A DNA stretch of 64,000 nt from Mastigias papua (lineage: Eukaryota; Cnidaria; Scyphozoa; Rhizostomeae; Mastigiidae), in NCBI GenBank assembly GCA_964019165.1, contig OZ025267.1, positions 6,632,252 to 6,696,251 of the forward strand, given 5' to 3'. The position numbers were made by a program, and so were the translations under genes. The notes under the pieces are model-generated. The model saw only the letters and a list, made by a program, of their open reading frames with translations, was not told the origin of the DNA and ran no database searches. Positions 23,873-63,814 of this stretch are shown here, piece by piece (within the stretch, counting starts at the first letter, position 1; each line of letters starts with the position of its first letter).

Positions 23873-24124
23873 TACTCTCCAGTCTGGAATATAAGGATGT
23901 GGCAATAAACGAGGAGGTTGAAAAAAAGTTTGAAAGTAAATAAGTGGGGGATTGTAAAAAGCGGGGGCTGGAAAAATTTCCAAGGTGAATGTATGTGGAG
24001 TGCGTTGTTATGGACCGGGGCGGAGAGAAGAGTTGATAAACGGGGTTTGCAATACGAATGTCCTGCTATGTATTTTTTTGAAAAAATAAGTAGTCGGGGG
24101 ACGTCTTTTCCAGACTGGAGAGTA
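23873..24124. mobile_element. Small inverted-repeat transposon, TACTCTC family, copy 2
   Basis: Ends TACTCTCCAGTCTGGAATA and the inverse TCCAGACTGGAGAGTA. The interior has GGGG-rich motifs like the copy at 11331. Confidence 0.7.
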
Positions 24125-25233
24125 GATACCTGATGGCTATTTGAGAGCGAATCGACTTGTTTGGTGCCAGTAGAACCTGTTTAACTAAACATCGTTCCTG
24201 GTTTGATGCCAACAGACTAATCTTTGGTTCCTAATACACGGGAGGTCTTAACTAACAAGTGGGGGGTTCAGAAATATTGCCGAAATCGAATGGCAATTTA
24301 ACTCTCTATTGCGCTTCTGACAAACATAAAAAACACATTCACTTGGTGAAACAAACACTATCACTCCAATTTTCATTTTTTGAAGTTTAATAAACGGGGT
24401 ACTAATAAGCTCCGGGGGTTCGGAAAAAACAAGAAATACTAAAAGTGTCCTAGTATTTCTATGCTGTCAGCGGTATAGCTTTTAGTGCAATCTGAATTTA
24501 TGAGCAAGTGTTGCTATAGCATTTGTAAAGAATTTTCACTTATGAGGAAATTTGTCAAAAATGGCCACAAAGATGGGGAAACTTTTATGACCACATCCTT
24601 AAAAATACACAATGGTAGAAAGTAGACAACATATATTTCACATAACGTGATAAAATCACACTCTTTTTAGATGATGCTAGAACAAAGCTAAAAGGTACCA
24701 TTCTCTCTTTGAAAATGTTTTTGAGCAGGCCTAAACAAATTTTCTCATTTTGCCTACCACTACTGGGGAGAGCATGGGGCCTACTGGGGACTGTTTCCCA
24801 GTAGATAGTATATTATAAAATGCCCTGATTGTTGCTCAGTGTCAAGAGTCGCAAAGTTTTTGTGTGTTTGTTTCTGTCTTGCAAGTGCAAGAGAACCGTT
24901 GTCTTGGTAGAGAGGCTTTGTCAAATGCTGGGTAGAGCTTAATGTTTTATATATACCTTCCTTCTGTACCATGGCAGCTCACTAGAAAAATTTCGAGTGA
25001 CGCCGCAGACTGATGTGGACATAGGTTATTTCGCTGTCTTCTCGCGTTTTCCGGATTTTTCGGCTCATTTTGAAACAGAGGTGGAGAATTCGAATTGCAA
25101 CCTTAATTGGGTTCAACTTATGTTGATATTAAGTTAATTGGTAGTAGCCGAAGAATTGTGTAGTAGGCTTTGCGGAACATTGGCCAGCAGGCGTGGTTTA
25201 TGTAAGTAGCCACAGCTCGAAAAAGGTACGTAA

Positions 25234-25482
25234 GGGATGGATCATTAGTTACTAGTAGGGAGGGGGTGGAAGACATTCTCATATATTTGATGGAATTTTC
25301 GTCCCCCCTCTCAGATTTATACAAACATTTTAATCCCAAGTCCAGGATATCAGAAGAACACCATAGTCCTTCTCTTGAAATGCTTTTAATTTTTCATCCC
25401 CCTCCCTCTGAGTGTGCAGAATTTTGGTCCCCCTCTCAGATGTCTTCCACCCCCTCCCCTGGAAGAATTAATGACCTGTCCC
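25234..25482. mobile_element. Small transposon with TAA target duplication, GGGA ends, copy 1
   Basis: Ends GGGATGGATCATTAG and inverse of GGGACAGGTCATTAA, flanked on both sides by TAA (25231-25233 and 25483-25485). A 3-bp TWA duplication and such ends suggest a PIF/Harbinger-type non-autonomous element. Confidence 0.65.
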
Positions 25483-26641
25483 TAATCTCATGTCGTTTTA
25501 TCTTCGTTTTTTAGCAGAAGAGTTGCAATTCCATGAGATGCTCTCGGGGTGCATGGTTGTTTTTAACGAGAAGGTGAATTTTACAAAAATCCTCTGAATT
25601 GGGTGTTGTATAGTATATGGGGCTGTTCAATAATTACGTCACGCTTAGGAGGTCGGTAGTTCTCATAGAGACAGGCTTATCCCGATGGTAGTTCTACACG
25701 TTTTTCGTGATTCAGAGCGTGACGCTGGGGGTGGGTGGTTTAAAAATCTGAGTTTGGGGGGGAGTTGGCATAGATGAAGTAGTCAACTACCGATTAGAAA
25801 AAATAACAGTATACATAAAACCTCTGTGAATTATAAGGAGACAGTACCCTCCCTGCCCCAACTATCTAAGGTCGTGTAAAATGACGAGTTTCAAGCATCC
25901 CCCTCTCCGCGTAATTTTTTTGAATAAAATCAGAATGAACTTGCCTTCCTGAATCCCATGACACACTCAGAGTTAGAACAATTTACGTCCTAGAAACAAA
26001 TGCCGTCCCACAAATAGTCTTCCCTCGACCACACTTTCACGTTTGCAACCGTGAAGAAGCAATTTTCTCCACCACTAACAAAGTTACAAAGAGTTTGCGT
26101 CAGGCCCAGATCAATATGCCATATGCAGTATAATGTAAGCGACAGGTTTATAGCCCCAATTGTTTGTGACGTCCTTTTATTGTTGTCTGTGACGTAGCCT
26201 TTATTTTTGACTGTACAGTTTTGTGAGTAATCTGTTTCCATGCCACTAATCATCAGTTGTCATCTTATGTTGTAATTACCCCTTTTTGTGCTTTGTCATC
26301 TGTGTCACCTTTATTAGTTATTTATGTGCGTCGTAGCTGTTAATTGTCATGTTTAATAGTCATCGTTGATTTGTTTTCACCAGTAAAGCATCTGGTGTTT
26401 TATTTACAATACATAGCTTATGTTCATGCAACGTTGTGTTCTTTTTTTGGGCCGACAAATCAGCGAGCAAATGTATAAGGACCCCTTTTTCTAGCATCTT
26501 TTACTTGCAATGTTTTTATTCAAGCTTTGGTAGGGTCTTATCACCGCAATAGCGCAACTTACGTTTTCCAAAGCTATATTACTGTTTTGCCTTCTCCAAA
26601 TCATTTTGTCTCCCATACTACCTTTGAGGTAATCATTGAGG

Positions 26642-26689
26642 AGTTAGTACCAAAGCTAATACCAAAGTTAGTACCAAAGTTAGTGCCAA
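26642..26689 (+). repeat. 12-bp tandem repeat, four copies
   Basis: Unit AGTTAGTACCAA with one or two changes per copy. Confidence 0.8.
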
Positions 26690-26762
26690 AGTTCATTGCT
26701 ACTCTATACTGTAAGTTTTTTCATTTTGAATCTTTCATTTCACTTTGTAACTCGATGGCACC

Positions 26763-27025
26763 TACAATATTCGCCAAAAATCCTTGGGACACTTAAGAAA
26801 ACTGATAAAAACCACTTTCCTCTACATATTGTCATAGATGCTACATACACGCACCCCCCTTCCCCCTAGAAAAATGTTGGTTCGTTTGTGGGACACTTGA
26901 AGTTGGCGTGCACGGGAAATTTTCCCATAATCGCGCGTGCTTCTCCAAAAAACCAACATTGTTTCAGGGGAAGGGGGGATGAAAGTTCATTGCAAAGTGT
27001 CCCAGGACTTTTGGCGAATATCGTA
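26763..27025. mobile_element. Tc1/mariner-like small transposon, copy 1
   Basis: Ends TACAATATTCGCCAAAA and inverse of TACGATATTCGCCAAAA, followed inward by TCCTTGGGACACTT-type sequence. The flanking TA is the Tc1/mariner target duplication. A relative sits at 43692. Confidence 0.75.
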
Positions 27026-28538
27026 TATGTTATTTCCTATACGCATTTTTGTACTTAGTGAAATTGAAGATAAAAGCTAAACTGGGTTGAACCGACTGTG
27101 ATTGACTACATACTGCTCCTCTAAGTTTAGGCCAAGCAGGTTCGCCACGGGGGAGACAAGTCACTAGTCTATAAGAGTAAAACTACTGAAGTTATTAAAT
27201 CAACTTTAAGTTATTAAAAGCAATTAAAGAATAATGCAAGGCTTAAGCTTCGTGTGGGGAATTTAGGAAGGACTTGCAAACAATATTTTAACATCTATAG
27301 CACTTTCGTAGTTGTTACATTGACAATGCTTGAGAGCCTCGTTTCCATGCTATCATTGATTGTAGAATGACGTAATCTTTGCTTACATCATGCTAGTTGT
27401 AAGTCATATTTTGCTGTGTAATGCTAGTCAGCAGATATTTTACTGCGTAAAATAATATTTACAAGTAGTGTTGAAAATGTAATTTCTTAGAATTTGTCTC
27501 GCTTTTTGGTAGGAAGAAGTGACTAATGTCTTGAAAATTCTCATTTCACTTGACAATGATTGTAAGAATTGGGGCTTCCTTTCATAAAGACATTTCTTTC
27601 AGCCTTATGTTGACCCTACCTTCTCCTTTAGCTTTAAAATATCCATCCTGAATTACTTTTTTCCTTCTGGAAGAAAAGACAACAAATCCAGCTTAGAATA
27701 ACCCCTGGCTTTTTTGCGTAAATCGTGTTTTTTCACATCAGGGATGATGGACTGACAACCGAGCATCAAGTCCCTAGGACCTAGGAGACCTTGATCTATA
27801 AACAATTGTTAGAGTTGACCTTTGCGTCATTTTGTCGTAGTACGACCACATAGGTCATTTGCTCATGGCATATTGGCATTGCTGTTTGTTAAGCCTAGTT
27901 TATATGGGTATAATTGTCATATGTATTGCTGGTGTTCAAAGTGTGTTGTTGCTGTTCAATTATTTTCTACTGGTTGTATGTGTTGTTAGAGTTCAGTTGA
28001 GATCTAGTAAAAGACAGACAGCGTGTTGTCTTTCGCCTCTTTCTATCTAAAGAACTCAAGACTCTCCGGTTACAACATACACTTGCAAACTTTACCAAAC
28101 TAGATTTGATACCTATGTACCTATTTACCATCTATCATTTGCTAGATTGATTTGCAGCAAATTTCTGCAAACTACTCGGTTTTTTTTAAGAAGCCTATGT
28201 CAAAGCCTAGTAGTAAAAGTTTCTTAATTTACTGCAAGAAATAGTAGTGAAAACGAAAGCAAATCGTAAAAACACTGTTTTTGCAGTGCCCATAAAGGCT
28301 TTTGAGCATCAAACATACTGTAGTGGACACTTCTAAACCCGTGGAGGAAAAAATTTTGGGAACTGTGAAAGGTGGTACAGACATTTCTAAGGGTTCTTAC
28401 CTCTTTCCTTTTAGTTTTACAAGTTTCTTAAATCCAGTGTCTAGTACAGTGCTTGGTTTCTTATAAACTGGCTTCTTATAGAAAAGTGTAGTTTGTCAAG
28501 AACCTTCATCAAACCAGTTGCCGAATTTTTCAACCGGT

Positions 28539-28623
28539 CTACACTAGTGTTTGCACACTTTGCCCAAACCATGTCTAAACTTAAAGTTTGCCAAAGTGTG
28601 CAAACTAGCTTTTCCCAGTGTAG
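28539..28623. repeat. 85-bp imperfect palindrome upstream of gene B
   Basis: CTACACTAGTGTTTGCACAC at the left and GTGTGCAAACTAG with CCCAGTGTAG at the right form inverted arms of about 35 bp, 150 bp upstream of the gene B TATA box. It is probably a foldback transposon. Confidence 0.6.
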
Positions 28624-28774
28624 GCTAGCGTATCGTTCGATAACAACATCACGGGACATAAGGACGTCAATGGAAATTGTGCGGAAATCCAATGACGTGG
28701 GTAACACGGCTTCTTTTGGCCCAGTTGGACAGCTTGTGTCACCCCCCATGGATTCTTTATTGTTCCATTTTTGG

Positions 28775-28780
28775 TATAAA
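28775..28780 (+). promoter_or_regulatory. TATA box of gene B
   Basis: TATAAA lies 91 bp before the gene B ATG. A start of transcription about 30 bp downstream would leave a leader of roughly 65 nt. Confidence 0.5.
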
Positions 28781-28870
28781 GCTGATGATCCAAGTCCAAA
28801 TTGGCATTGCTGCAGTCTGTGTTGGAGTCTGAAGGTGTGAACAATAGAAAGGCAAGCCGCGGAATCGAAG

Positions 28871-57291
<28,421 letters not shown>

Positions 57292-58147
57292 AGGTTGAAA
57301 AGAAAAGGGACATGTGTTTTATATGCAAGACGTCTAACTTAATGATTACCGATTGAAAAATGCCAGAAAAATTTGATCCTTCTAGTTGAATATTTCAGAA
57401 GTATGCTAAATTTTCCACGAGTTTTTTTTGATGAATATTGTGTATTAGATTTGAGTTATGGAGAAGAAAGGGCGAAATACGAGGAAGAACTGGAAATATC
57501 CACTATCTTTCCATATATAGCTTTAGATTCTAATTACATCACTATCATCGTTTTTGCTTGATTTCATGTTTATTTCAGCTTAATAGATGCACTGTAACCT
57601 TATGTGTATTACATTAGAAACTTGTTGAAACGAACGACAATTGCGTAGTCTCTTCATTACTCGTTCGTGTTTGTCGGAATTGGAATCTTTTTACGGGAAT
57701 TCTCGCCAGGAAATAGTATGTGACACAGAAAAGAACAATTTGGAAAACTTACAAGTGTACCGTAAAAGCTCTGTCTGGTCCATAAAATCATAAATAGACT
57801 ACAAGACTATTGGGAAATGAAAGTGCATCAAGATCTAATACCTGTAACGTACCTAGGTATATAGATAATTCATTGTTGTGCACATAGCTCGAAAATGGGG
57901 GTTCCGGGTAAAGACATTCAATTGGAAACAGAAATACTCGCACATGGTAAAAGAAGAGATTTCTTAAGGAGACCCTTCAAAACCAATTTTCATTCCATAA
58001 AATGTAATAAACCGGAGTCTTAAAAAGCTCTGGGGGTCGGAAAAACAAAAATCAATATGCGCCCTTCCGTTTATTAGGGACCCAAGAGCAAATGGTTTTA
58101 TCACTCATTGTTTATCACTGCACAAAACTATATCCTTACTGCACAAA
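57292..58147. other. Space between the convergent gene B and VPS36
   Basis: Must hold the gene B 3' untranslated region. No clear AATAAA close to the stop. A fragment of the AATAAACGGGG repeat family lies at 58010-58080. Confidence 0.4.
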
Positions 58148-58153
58148 TTTATT
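58148..58153 (-). terminator. Candidate VPS36 polyadenylation signal
   Basis: AATAAA on the minus strand, about 320 nt past the VPS36 stop. The untranslated region would then include the minisatellite at 58301-58409. Confidence 0.35.
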
Positions 58154-58300
58154 ATCATTGGACACAAAATTAGGTACGACCTGTAAACATTTGCAAGTTT
58201 TCAAGTAATTGGTATCATTGCAATCGTTTCTTGATCCGTATATTTTTGTACACCCAAAGAGAACAATAGCAAGTTCTCTTGCGATAAGGGCTGATTGTAG

Positions 58301-58409
58301 GCCTATCGTGTCCCACACAAAGGCCTATCGTGCCTCACACAAAGGCCTATCGTGCCTCACACAAAGGCCTATCGTGCCTCACACAAAGGCCTATCGTGCC
58401 TCACACAAG
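58301..58409. repeat. 22-bp minisatellite, five copies
   Basis: Unit GGCCTATCGTGCCTCACACA plus AA. Four copies are exact and the first has two changes. It starts about 60 bp downstream of the VPS36 stop. Confidence 0.92.
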
Positions 58410-58469
58410 CTTCATAGTTTAAATTGCACTCTATCGTTTCGCACCAATCTGCCACATCTTGCGAAGCAG

Positions 58470-58563
58470 CTACAGTGTCTCCAAAAATTTGTTTGGATAG
58501 AATCTCAGTCCTTCAATTGAATCGTCTCTGCATAACTGTCCAATCCTCTCTGCCGCAAGGAGC
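58470..58563 (-). CDS. VPS36: VPS36 last exon
   Basis: The acceptor CTTCAACAG completes an Arg codon, then [30 protein letters not shown] and TAG. Confidence 0.93.
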
Positions 58564-61500
58564 CTGTTGAAGACGAAGGAGATTTGTGCGATAGATTTGT
58601 GCACATGAGTGAAACATTTGCAAATTATGAAGTAGCAAGAGAAAGGTTAAAGTTGATCAGCTATTTCCCTTAAAACAATCAAAGTGCATGTTTAGAGTTC
58701 GTTCATGTCATGAGTAGGTGGCTGAACAGAATGTACTATTAACAAACGTTCTATCAAACATATTGCTCTGTCCTTAAACCGTCCTTAGACCGTGCCTGTG
58801 CAGGTAACAAGATGTTGCTACAAGGGTATAGACTTCACACAACACTTCCTGCAGTAACTTCTGAATTGCGAAAACTAGCATAGAAAAAGTGCCTCAATAA
58901 CCTTGAAAAGTAATGTAGACACAATGCACAGCAGCTCGTAGCACAAGAAACTGAGCTTAGGTTCGTTCTGATAAAATGCTAAACTGTACCGAAAAATTAT
59001 ATCGAAGGGCCGTGCCGAAGTAAAGGTGTGGGATGTAACACTATTGCAGAAGCCGTCGGCAGTTTTTTGTCTCGTAGGTAAAAGTTCGCATAACGATCAT
59101 GGCTTGATTATTAAGGCGCCATGTTCAATTCTGTTATGAAAGTTCTGCTATACCCTCTCCTTCACTCAAAAGTTCTTCGGTACGCCAATGGTTATACCTT
59201 TCTTTGGCAAGTGCAACTGCAACTGTCATTTTAGCAGCAAATTCTTCAGAAGACATCGATCCTTCTTCTCGGACCTACAAACAGTATATATAGACTTTGA
59301 GGGAAAGCCCTTCATGAGGAATACTGCTTGACTGTACAAAATAAACTCTGTCTATACTCTGTTATACTCTAATTGTCTATACACTGTTATTCGTGTCAAA
59401 ATAAACAAGGGCTATGTGTGTCTTGGAAGAAAGTGAGTTGACTCGAAGCCAAAACGGGGCTTGGCATATATCTGGACATAGATATTGCACGAGTTTCTTC
59501 ATCTTTCGAGCAATACCTTCTTAAAGCAGATCCTGTTTAAATCAGGGGCTCCAATAACAAACTGCTTGCTATTGGTTGTTCAATGCAACACACCAAACAT
59601 TCCAGTTGGCAAACAACAAAACACTCTATCGTAGCAAACTTTAGCATACAGTAAATGATCATTTTCTAAGAAATTTTACTGAAAAAATGTCTATCTGAAC
59701 TTACATGCTATTCAGTGAATAATCAACAACGAGAATGGATAAATTGTCAGACTTGCTGGGTGCACCCTACATTCTAGAATCCACACTCGAAAGCAGCAAA
59801 ATTGCGTGTCATATCAATATATTTATTGCAAACAAAGCAGGGAAGACCCAGGCAGGATATTACTGAGTGGAAGAAATCTGAGGCACTTTATAACCAATAA
59901 AGATGGGCACTCTGATTTTGCCAGGGCCCAGCTAATAGTTTTGTATCAGGTAAAGGAAATATCTAGCACTTTAAGGGGACTTTTCTCCGCATTTGTAAAC
60001 ACTGGGCAAGTGACCCTAGTGCTTCCCTATTCCTACGTTTTTGTTTCCCACCAAGCATAAAATGCAAAAGCAACTTTGCCCAATAGAAAAAGACATGCCA
60101 CTTCTGATCGCAGATGAATGGTCACGCTGCAAATAACAAGACCTCAGTAATCACCAGATCTTTGCAGATTGAAAACTTCTTGAGTCATGAAGACACTTCT
60201 CAGCAGGAAAATGGACTTGCATATTAGCTGCTAGACAAATACGGAAACAGTTTCAGATGAGTTCAGGCACGTTTTGCGATTTTATCATTATCTACAGTAC
60301 TGATAGGGTGATTATAGACAGGCTCTCCCAGTTGTTCCCAGAGCTGGTAGAGCACAGGATCAAAGGTCCCCAATCGCCAATCGGGACCATTCCTACTAGA
60401 AATGTAAAAGTAACTTTCTTTTGGGCAATGTAGGACCTCCAGTTTGCCAACAAAAATGGCTGCTGTTCCCACGAAGGCAGAATATGTGATTAAATTTATT
60501 ATTATTTTTTTATAGTTATGATCACAGCTGTTGATGTAGTTTGCTTGGTATACGTGGCAAATATCAAGCCACTACCTGTAGCTTCAGATACTCAGCCCAA
60601 AACGAGGGGTTCTTGCAGCTGCAAATAGGCAGGTTTTCTGTAAAATTACTGCTATTATTATTATGAATGCAGAATACCTGATTAAATTTATTATCATTTT
60701 TTTATAATAAAAAAAATCAAGATGAAGAAATGTCTCTCTTTCTGGTTGCGGTCTTTGTTCTGAAGTTTATTATCATTACTATTTTGTGCTCAATATGTCA
60801 GCAAACTGTGTCAATACATAAGTGCAACATAATAAGATTTCTGTTACGTCACAACACCTATCCCTTCTACTTGGGCTCCTAGAAAACAAAAATCCCAACA
60901 AATAGCAAACTTGATGACTTGCCGACGCACCCCACTGCATTCCACTTTAGGTACGGGCTTGAACTCAACTGGCCTTACTTATCTTCACCAAAAGTGTTTT
61001 TGTTACGATAGGGTACAAAGAAAACCTCTGTTAGCCGATCATACCAACTCTGAGAGGCTTGCCTAATGTAGAGTTGAGGGTGAACTATTAACGGCAAATG
61101 TTGGTTATATAAAAGAGGTTCGAAAGCAGATAGTGATAGAATGACATGTTCCAAAGAAGATAGTGAAAGAATGACATGTTCCAAAGAAGACAGGGATAGA
61201 ATGACATGCTCCAAAGAGGATACAGTAATGGTAAAATGACTCCTACCTCTTTGGTCCCAAATAGACCAGGGATTAGAATAGTAGCGGGCTAGCAATTTCC
61301 AAAACATTCAATAAACGGGGGGCAGGAATAAACAGGATGGGTGGAAAAATTTCTCTAATTATAACAACTATGGATGGGTTCCACAAGTCTTTTCCACTAT
61401 CAACAAAATGAAAAACATGATTTCTCACGTTACTCAATACTCTACAAACTACAGACTGAAAAACAATAAACGGAGGTCTGGAATAAAGATGTTCTGGGTG

Positions 61501-63217
61501 GATTTTTCAAAAAATAAACAAGAGGGGGATACGTTTATTCGGGACAGAAGAATAGTGGACTCTTTCAATCGCATAACTAAAGTTCTTAAGATAGGTTCTT
61601 CGATTCTGTTAATACGAAAACGTACTTTCAACCACTCAGAACTTAGTGAAGTCCTAAATATAAATGAACTGATATGACGCATAATGCTACCCTAAAAAAG
61701 GTCAGATTAATAATATTGAAATGCACACTTACAAGTTCAGTCGTAGATTTCAAAATATCGGCGTCAGAAAGTAAGGAAGATTGAATAACGAGAACTCCAC
61801 TCTCAAACTGATGAAACCTAACCAAGAAATTTCAAAAGATAAGCGTAGAATACACCAAAAGTTGAAGAATAGATGAAAGGGTGAAGAATTAATTACCTTA
61901 CAAACAGAGAGCAATAACATTCTTTGTGTCAATATGTGTTACTCAACTGTGATAGAGGTCTTACAAACCTAATTTGGTGCAGTTTAAAAGCAGATCAGAG
62001 TGATTAATGGCATTTTCTATCTATAAATCAATATATAACTAATATTCAAAGTTTAAATCCTAAAATTTATTTCTGATTGCAGCTCTTTAAAATCAGGTAT
62101 CCAGTACATCATGCCAGGCGCGCAGCTACGGGGTGTCCTGGGGGTCTAGACCCCTGTACTTTCCCTCAAAAAGGTAAAAGTGCCCTTTTTCTCGGATAAT
62201 TTTGAAACTGTGTATTGTATTTTTGCTAAGTTGACCTGCATACAATCTTTGCTAGACAATGAAAGTAACGATATTCTGAAACTTTCCGTACGATTTTATT
62301 TGCTTTTTAATCAGAAATTAATACTTCAACATACATTCTCTTTAGAAAGTGCTTAGTGTGCCCATTTTTGTTACTTAGATCCCTGTCATCAAAAATTCCT
62401 AGTTGCGCGCCTGGCCATATAATAAAGAGCACACACAAACTCAGCTGCTTTATGGGAATTTTGCTGAACGAATATGTTTAGAGCAGTACGTAAACTCTGA
62501 CTTAAACGAAGCAAAAAATGTGTGAAGCATACAGTTATAGATAAAAAGTGGAATAGAATGCTAGAGGCCATCAGAAGAAAATCAATATTAAATATTCCTT
62601 ACTTTAATGGTATTCTAAGTTTTTCAAACTGTTTTGCAGCATTTATTAGATCTTCTGGAGAAACAAGCTAAAACGCAGAAATCGAAGTCACCATTAAACG
62701 TGCATCGAGCAACTCAAAACATACAATGAGTAACTGGCAAAGAGTTGCAAGACTGAAAACATGTACAGTACAATTGCCAAGGTTGTAAAAATATACATGA
62801 GAATATCAATTTAGAAATACTCATTTTCTTGAACTTTACGAGCAATTTATATTAAAGAATTCAAGCTACATTCATACTGTTCTAGGAATGCTATTTTTTC
62901 AACCCATAGCTGGTACAGCCTCTTCATTTGAAGCAACTACTATACAAGGGTCTTTGCAAAGAACATTTCTAGAAACGAAATTCACACACCCAATTATTGC
63001 ACAATAGATTTGAATAGAATATCCTCATCTTTATTCTCTTTCTCCTTTATAATAACTATGACTACCCTATGAGGCAGGTTTCAAACTCTATTTGAACGCA
63101 AAAACTTAGAAATCAGTTGCCATTTCAGAAATTCAAAATAAGTCCTAATACCTCCATGCCTCTTGCTCTGTTGAATCTACAATATACTTCAGTAAGTGTC
63201 ATGACACCACCTTCTTT
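58470..63217 (-). CDS. VPS36: VPS36, ESCRT-II subunit (C-terminal 128 residues, five exons)
   Basis: Minus-strand join of 63217-63152, 62667-62603, 61817-61733, 59274-59198 and 58563-58470. Every junction is GT-AG and the frame is continuous. The protein reads like animal VPS36 along its length: [11 protein letters not shown] and [58 protein letters not shown]; and [14 protein letters not shown] before the stop. These are the winged-helix domains that join SNF8 and VPS25 in ESCRT-II, which sorts ubiquitinated membrane cargo into multivesicular bodies on endosomes. The N-terminal GLUE domain, which binds lipid and ubiquitin, lies beyond the right edge: no earlier exon is found in 63218-64000. 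It converges with gene B. Confidence 0.93.
59198..59274 (-). CDS. VPS36: VPS36 exon (fourth of five visible)
   Basis: 77 nt starting in phase 0: [20 protein letters not shown] then ALAKE. Donor GGTATAA leaves two bases of the next Arg codon. Confidence 0.92.
61128..61217. repeat. 30-bp tandem repeat, three copies
   Basis: Unit with TAGAATGACATGTTCCAAAG. Later copies differ at one to three sites. Inside a VPS36 intron. Confidence 0.9.
61308..61560. repeat. Diverged copy of the TACTCTC/AATAAACGGGG repeat
   Basis: AATAAACGGGGGGCAGGAAT, GGTCTGGAATAAAGATGTTC and GGATACGTTTATTCGGGAC in the same order as in 11331-11815. The extreme ends are lost. Confidence 0.6.
61733..61817 (-). CDS. VPS36: VPS36 exon (third of five visible)
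   Basis: 85 nt. The first base completes a Lys codon, then [20 protein letters not shown] and ILKSTTEL. Donor TGTAAGT. Confidence 0.92.
62113..62415. mobile_element. Small transposon with GCCAGGCGCGCA ends in VPS36 intron
   Basis: GCCAGGCGCGCAGCTA at the left and inverse of GCCAGGCGCGCAACTA at the right, 303 bp apart. The target duplication is unclear. Confidence 0.65.
62603..62667 (-). CDS. VPS36: VPS36 exon (second of five visible)
   Basis: 65 nt from acceptor [30 protein letters not shown] then Leu. Donor AGTAAGG leaves two bases. Confidence 0.92.
63152..63217 (-). CDS. VPS36: VPS36 exon (first of five visible)
   Basis: 66 nt, phase 0: [20 protein letters not shown] then Met-Glu. Acceptor CTTTTTTGTAG. 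Confidence 0.9.
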
Positions 63218-63600
63218 CTACAAAAAAGCAATTTTACAAATATAAAGCTTAATGCGTAAGCCTGGCCCATATTCACTGTAAAAATTACATAAGTGTGAAC
63301 CAAGTTTAAACTAAATTCCATATCTTTTGAACAAATTCCATATCCAAATTCCATATTCAATTTCTATGTACAAAAAATTGCCAGAAGGTAAGCTGATGAG
63401 GGATAGCAAGAAATGCATGAGGTAAAATTTCAATTCATGTCCCTTACTATAAGTGGCAATGGCACATTGGACTAACAAGAAGACAGTATTTGGTAAGTGT
63501 AATGTGTCAACACTTGATGTTCACCCTAGGGGTCTTTTCTATAATAATAGCTTCAGTGTTGTAAGAAGCAGAGTTTTGGATGAGAGCGATATGATGCACA

Positions 63601-63699
63601 ATACATTTTCGGTTATTTATTAAATCTTATCCCACCTCTGTCACCAATTGTAATAAGTCGGAGGCAGAATAAGATTTAATAAATAACCGAAGATGTATT
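63601..63699. repeat. 38-bp inverted repeat with tRNA-Leu-like primer site
   Basis: GGTTATTTATTAAATCTTAT and its inverse form arms around a 20-bp loop. On the minus strand TGGTGACAGAGGTGGGAT is the complement of a tRNA-Leu-like 3' end and directly follows a TTATTACA, as a primer-binding site follows an LTR. Confidence 0.5.
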
Positions 63700-63814
63700 A
63701 TTACACAAGTACAGCAAATTATAATACTATCATATGATAATAGTCTTGAGAGGTGATTGGGATTCGAGCATAAATATGATTTTTAGTCTTATGTTTGATA
63801 CTTCTATGTCTATT

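Larger units (their letters stand above)
22617..28774. other. Intergenic region between genes A and B
   Basis: No gene recognised on either strand. It holds the small transposons at 23873, 25234 and 26763. At 25620-25745 is a fragment with GTTCAATAATTACGTCACGC, the end of a repeat also present near 49030. Fragments of the AATAAACGGGG repeat lie at about 24230-24430. Confidence 0.5.
59275..61732. other. VPS36 intron
   Basis: 2.5 kb without a recognised gene. Near 60477-60517 and 60669-60708 a 40-bp direct repeat (AGAATA, then GATTAAATTTATTAT and a T run) occurs twice. Confidence 0.5.

Noticed and set aside
58301..58409. Regular 22-bp repeat as a CRISPR array
   Set aside because: Units are contiguous without unique spacers and the context is animal.
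63388..63415. CTGATGAG as a second hammerhead core
   Set aside because: No helix II pairing and no GAAA at the required distance.
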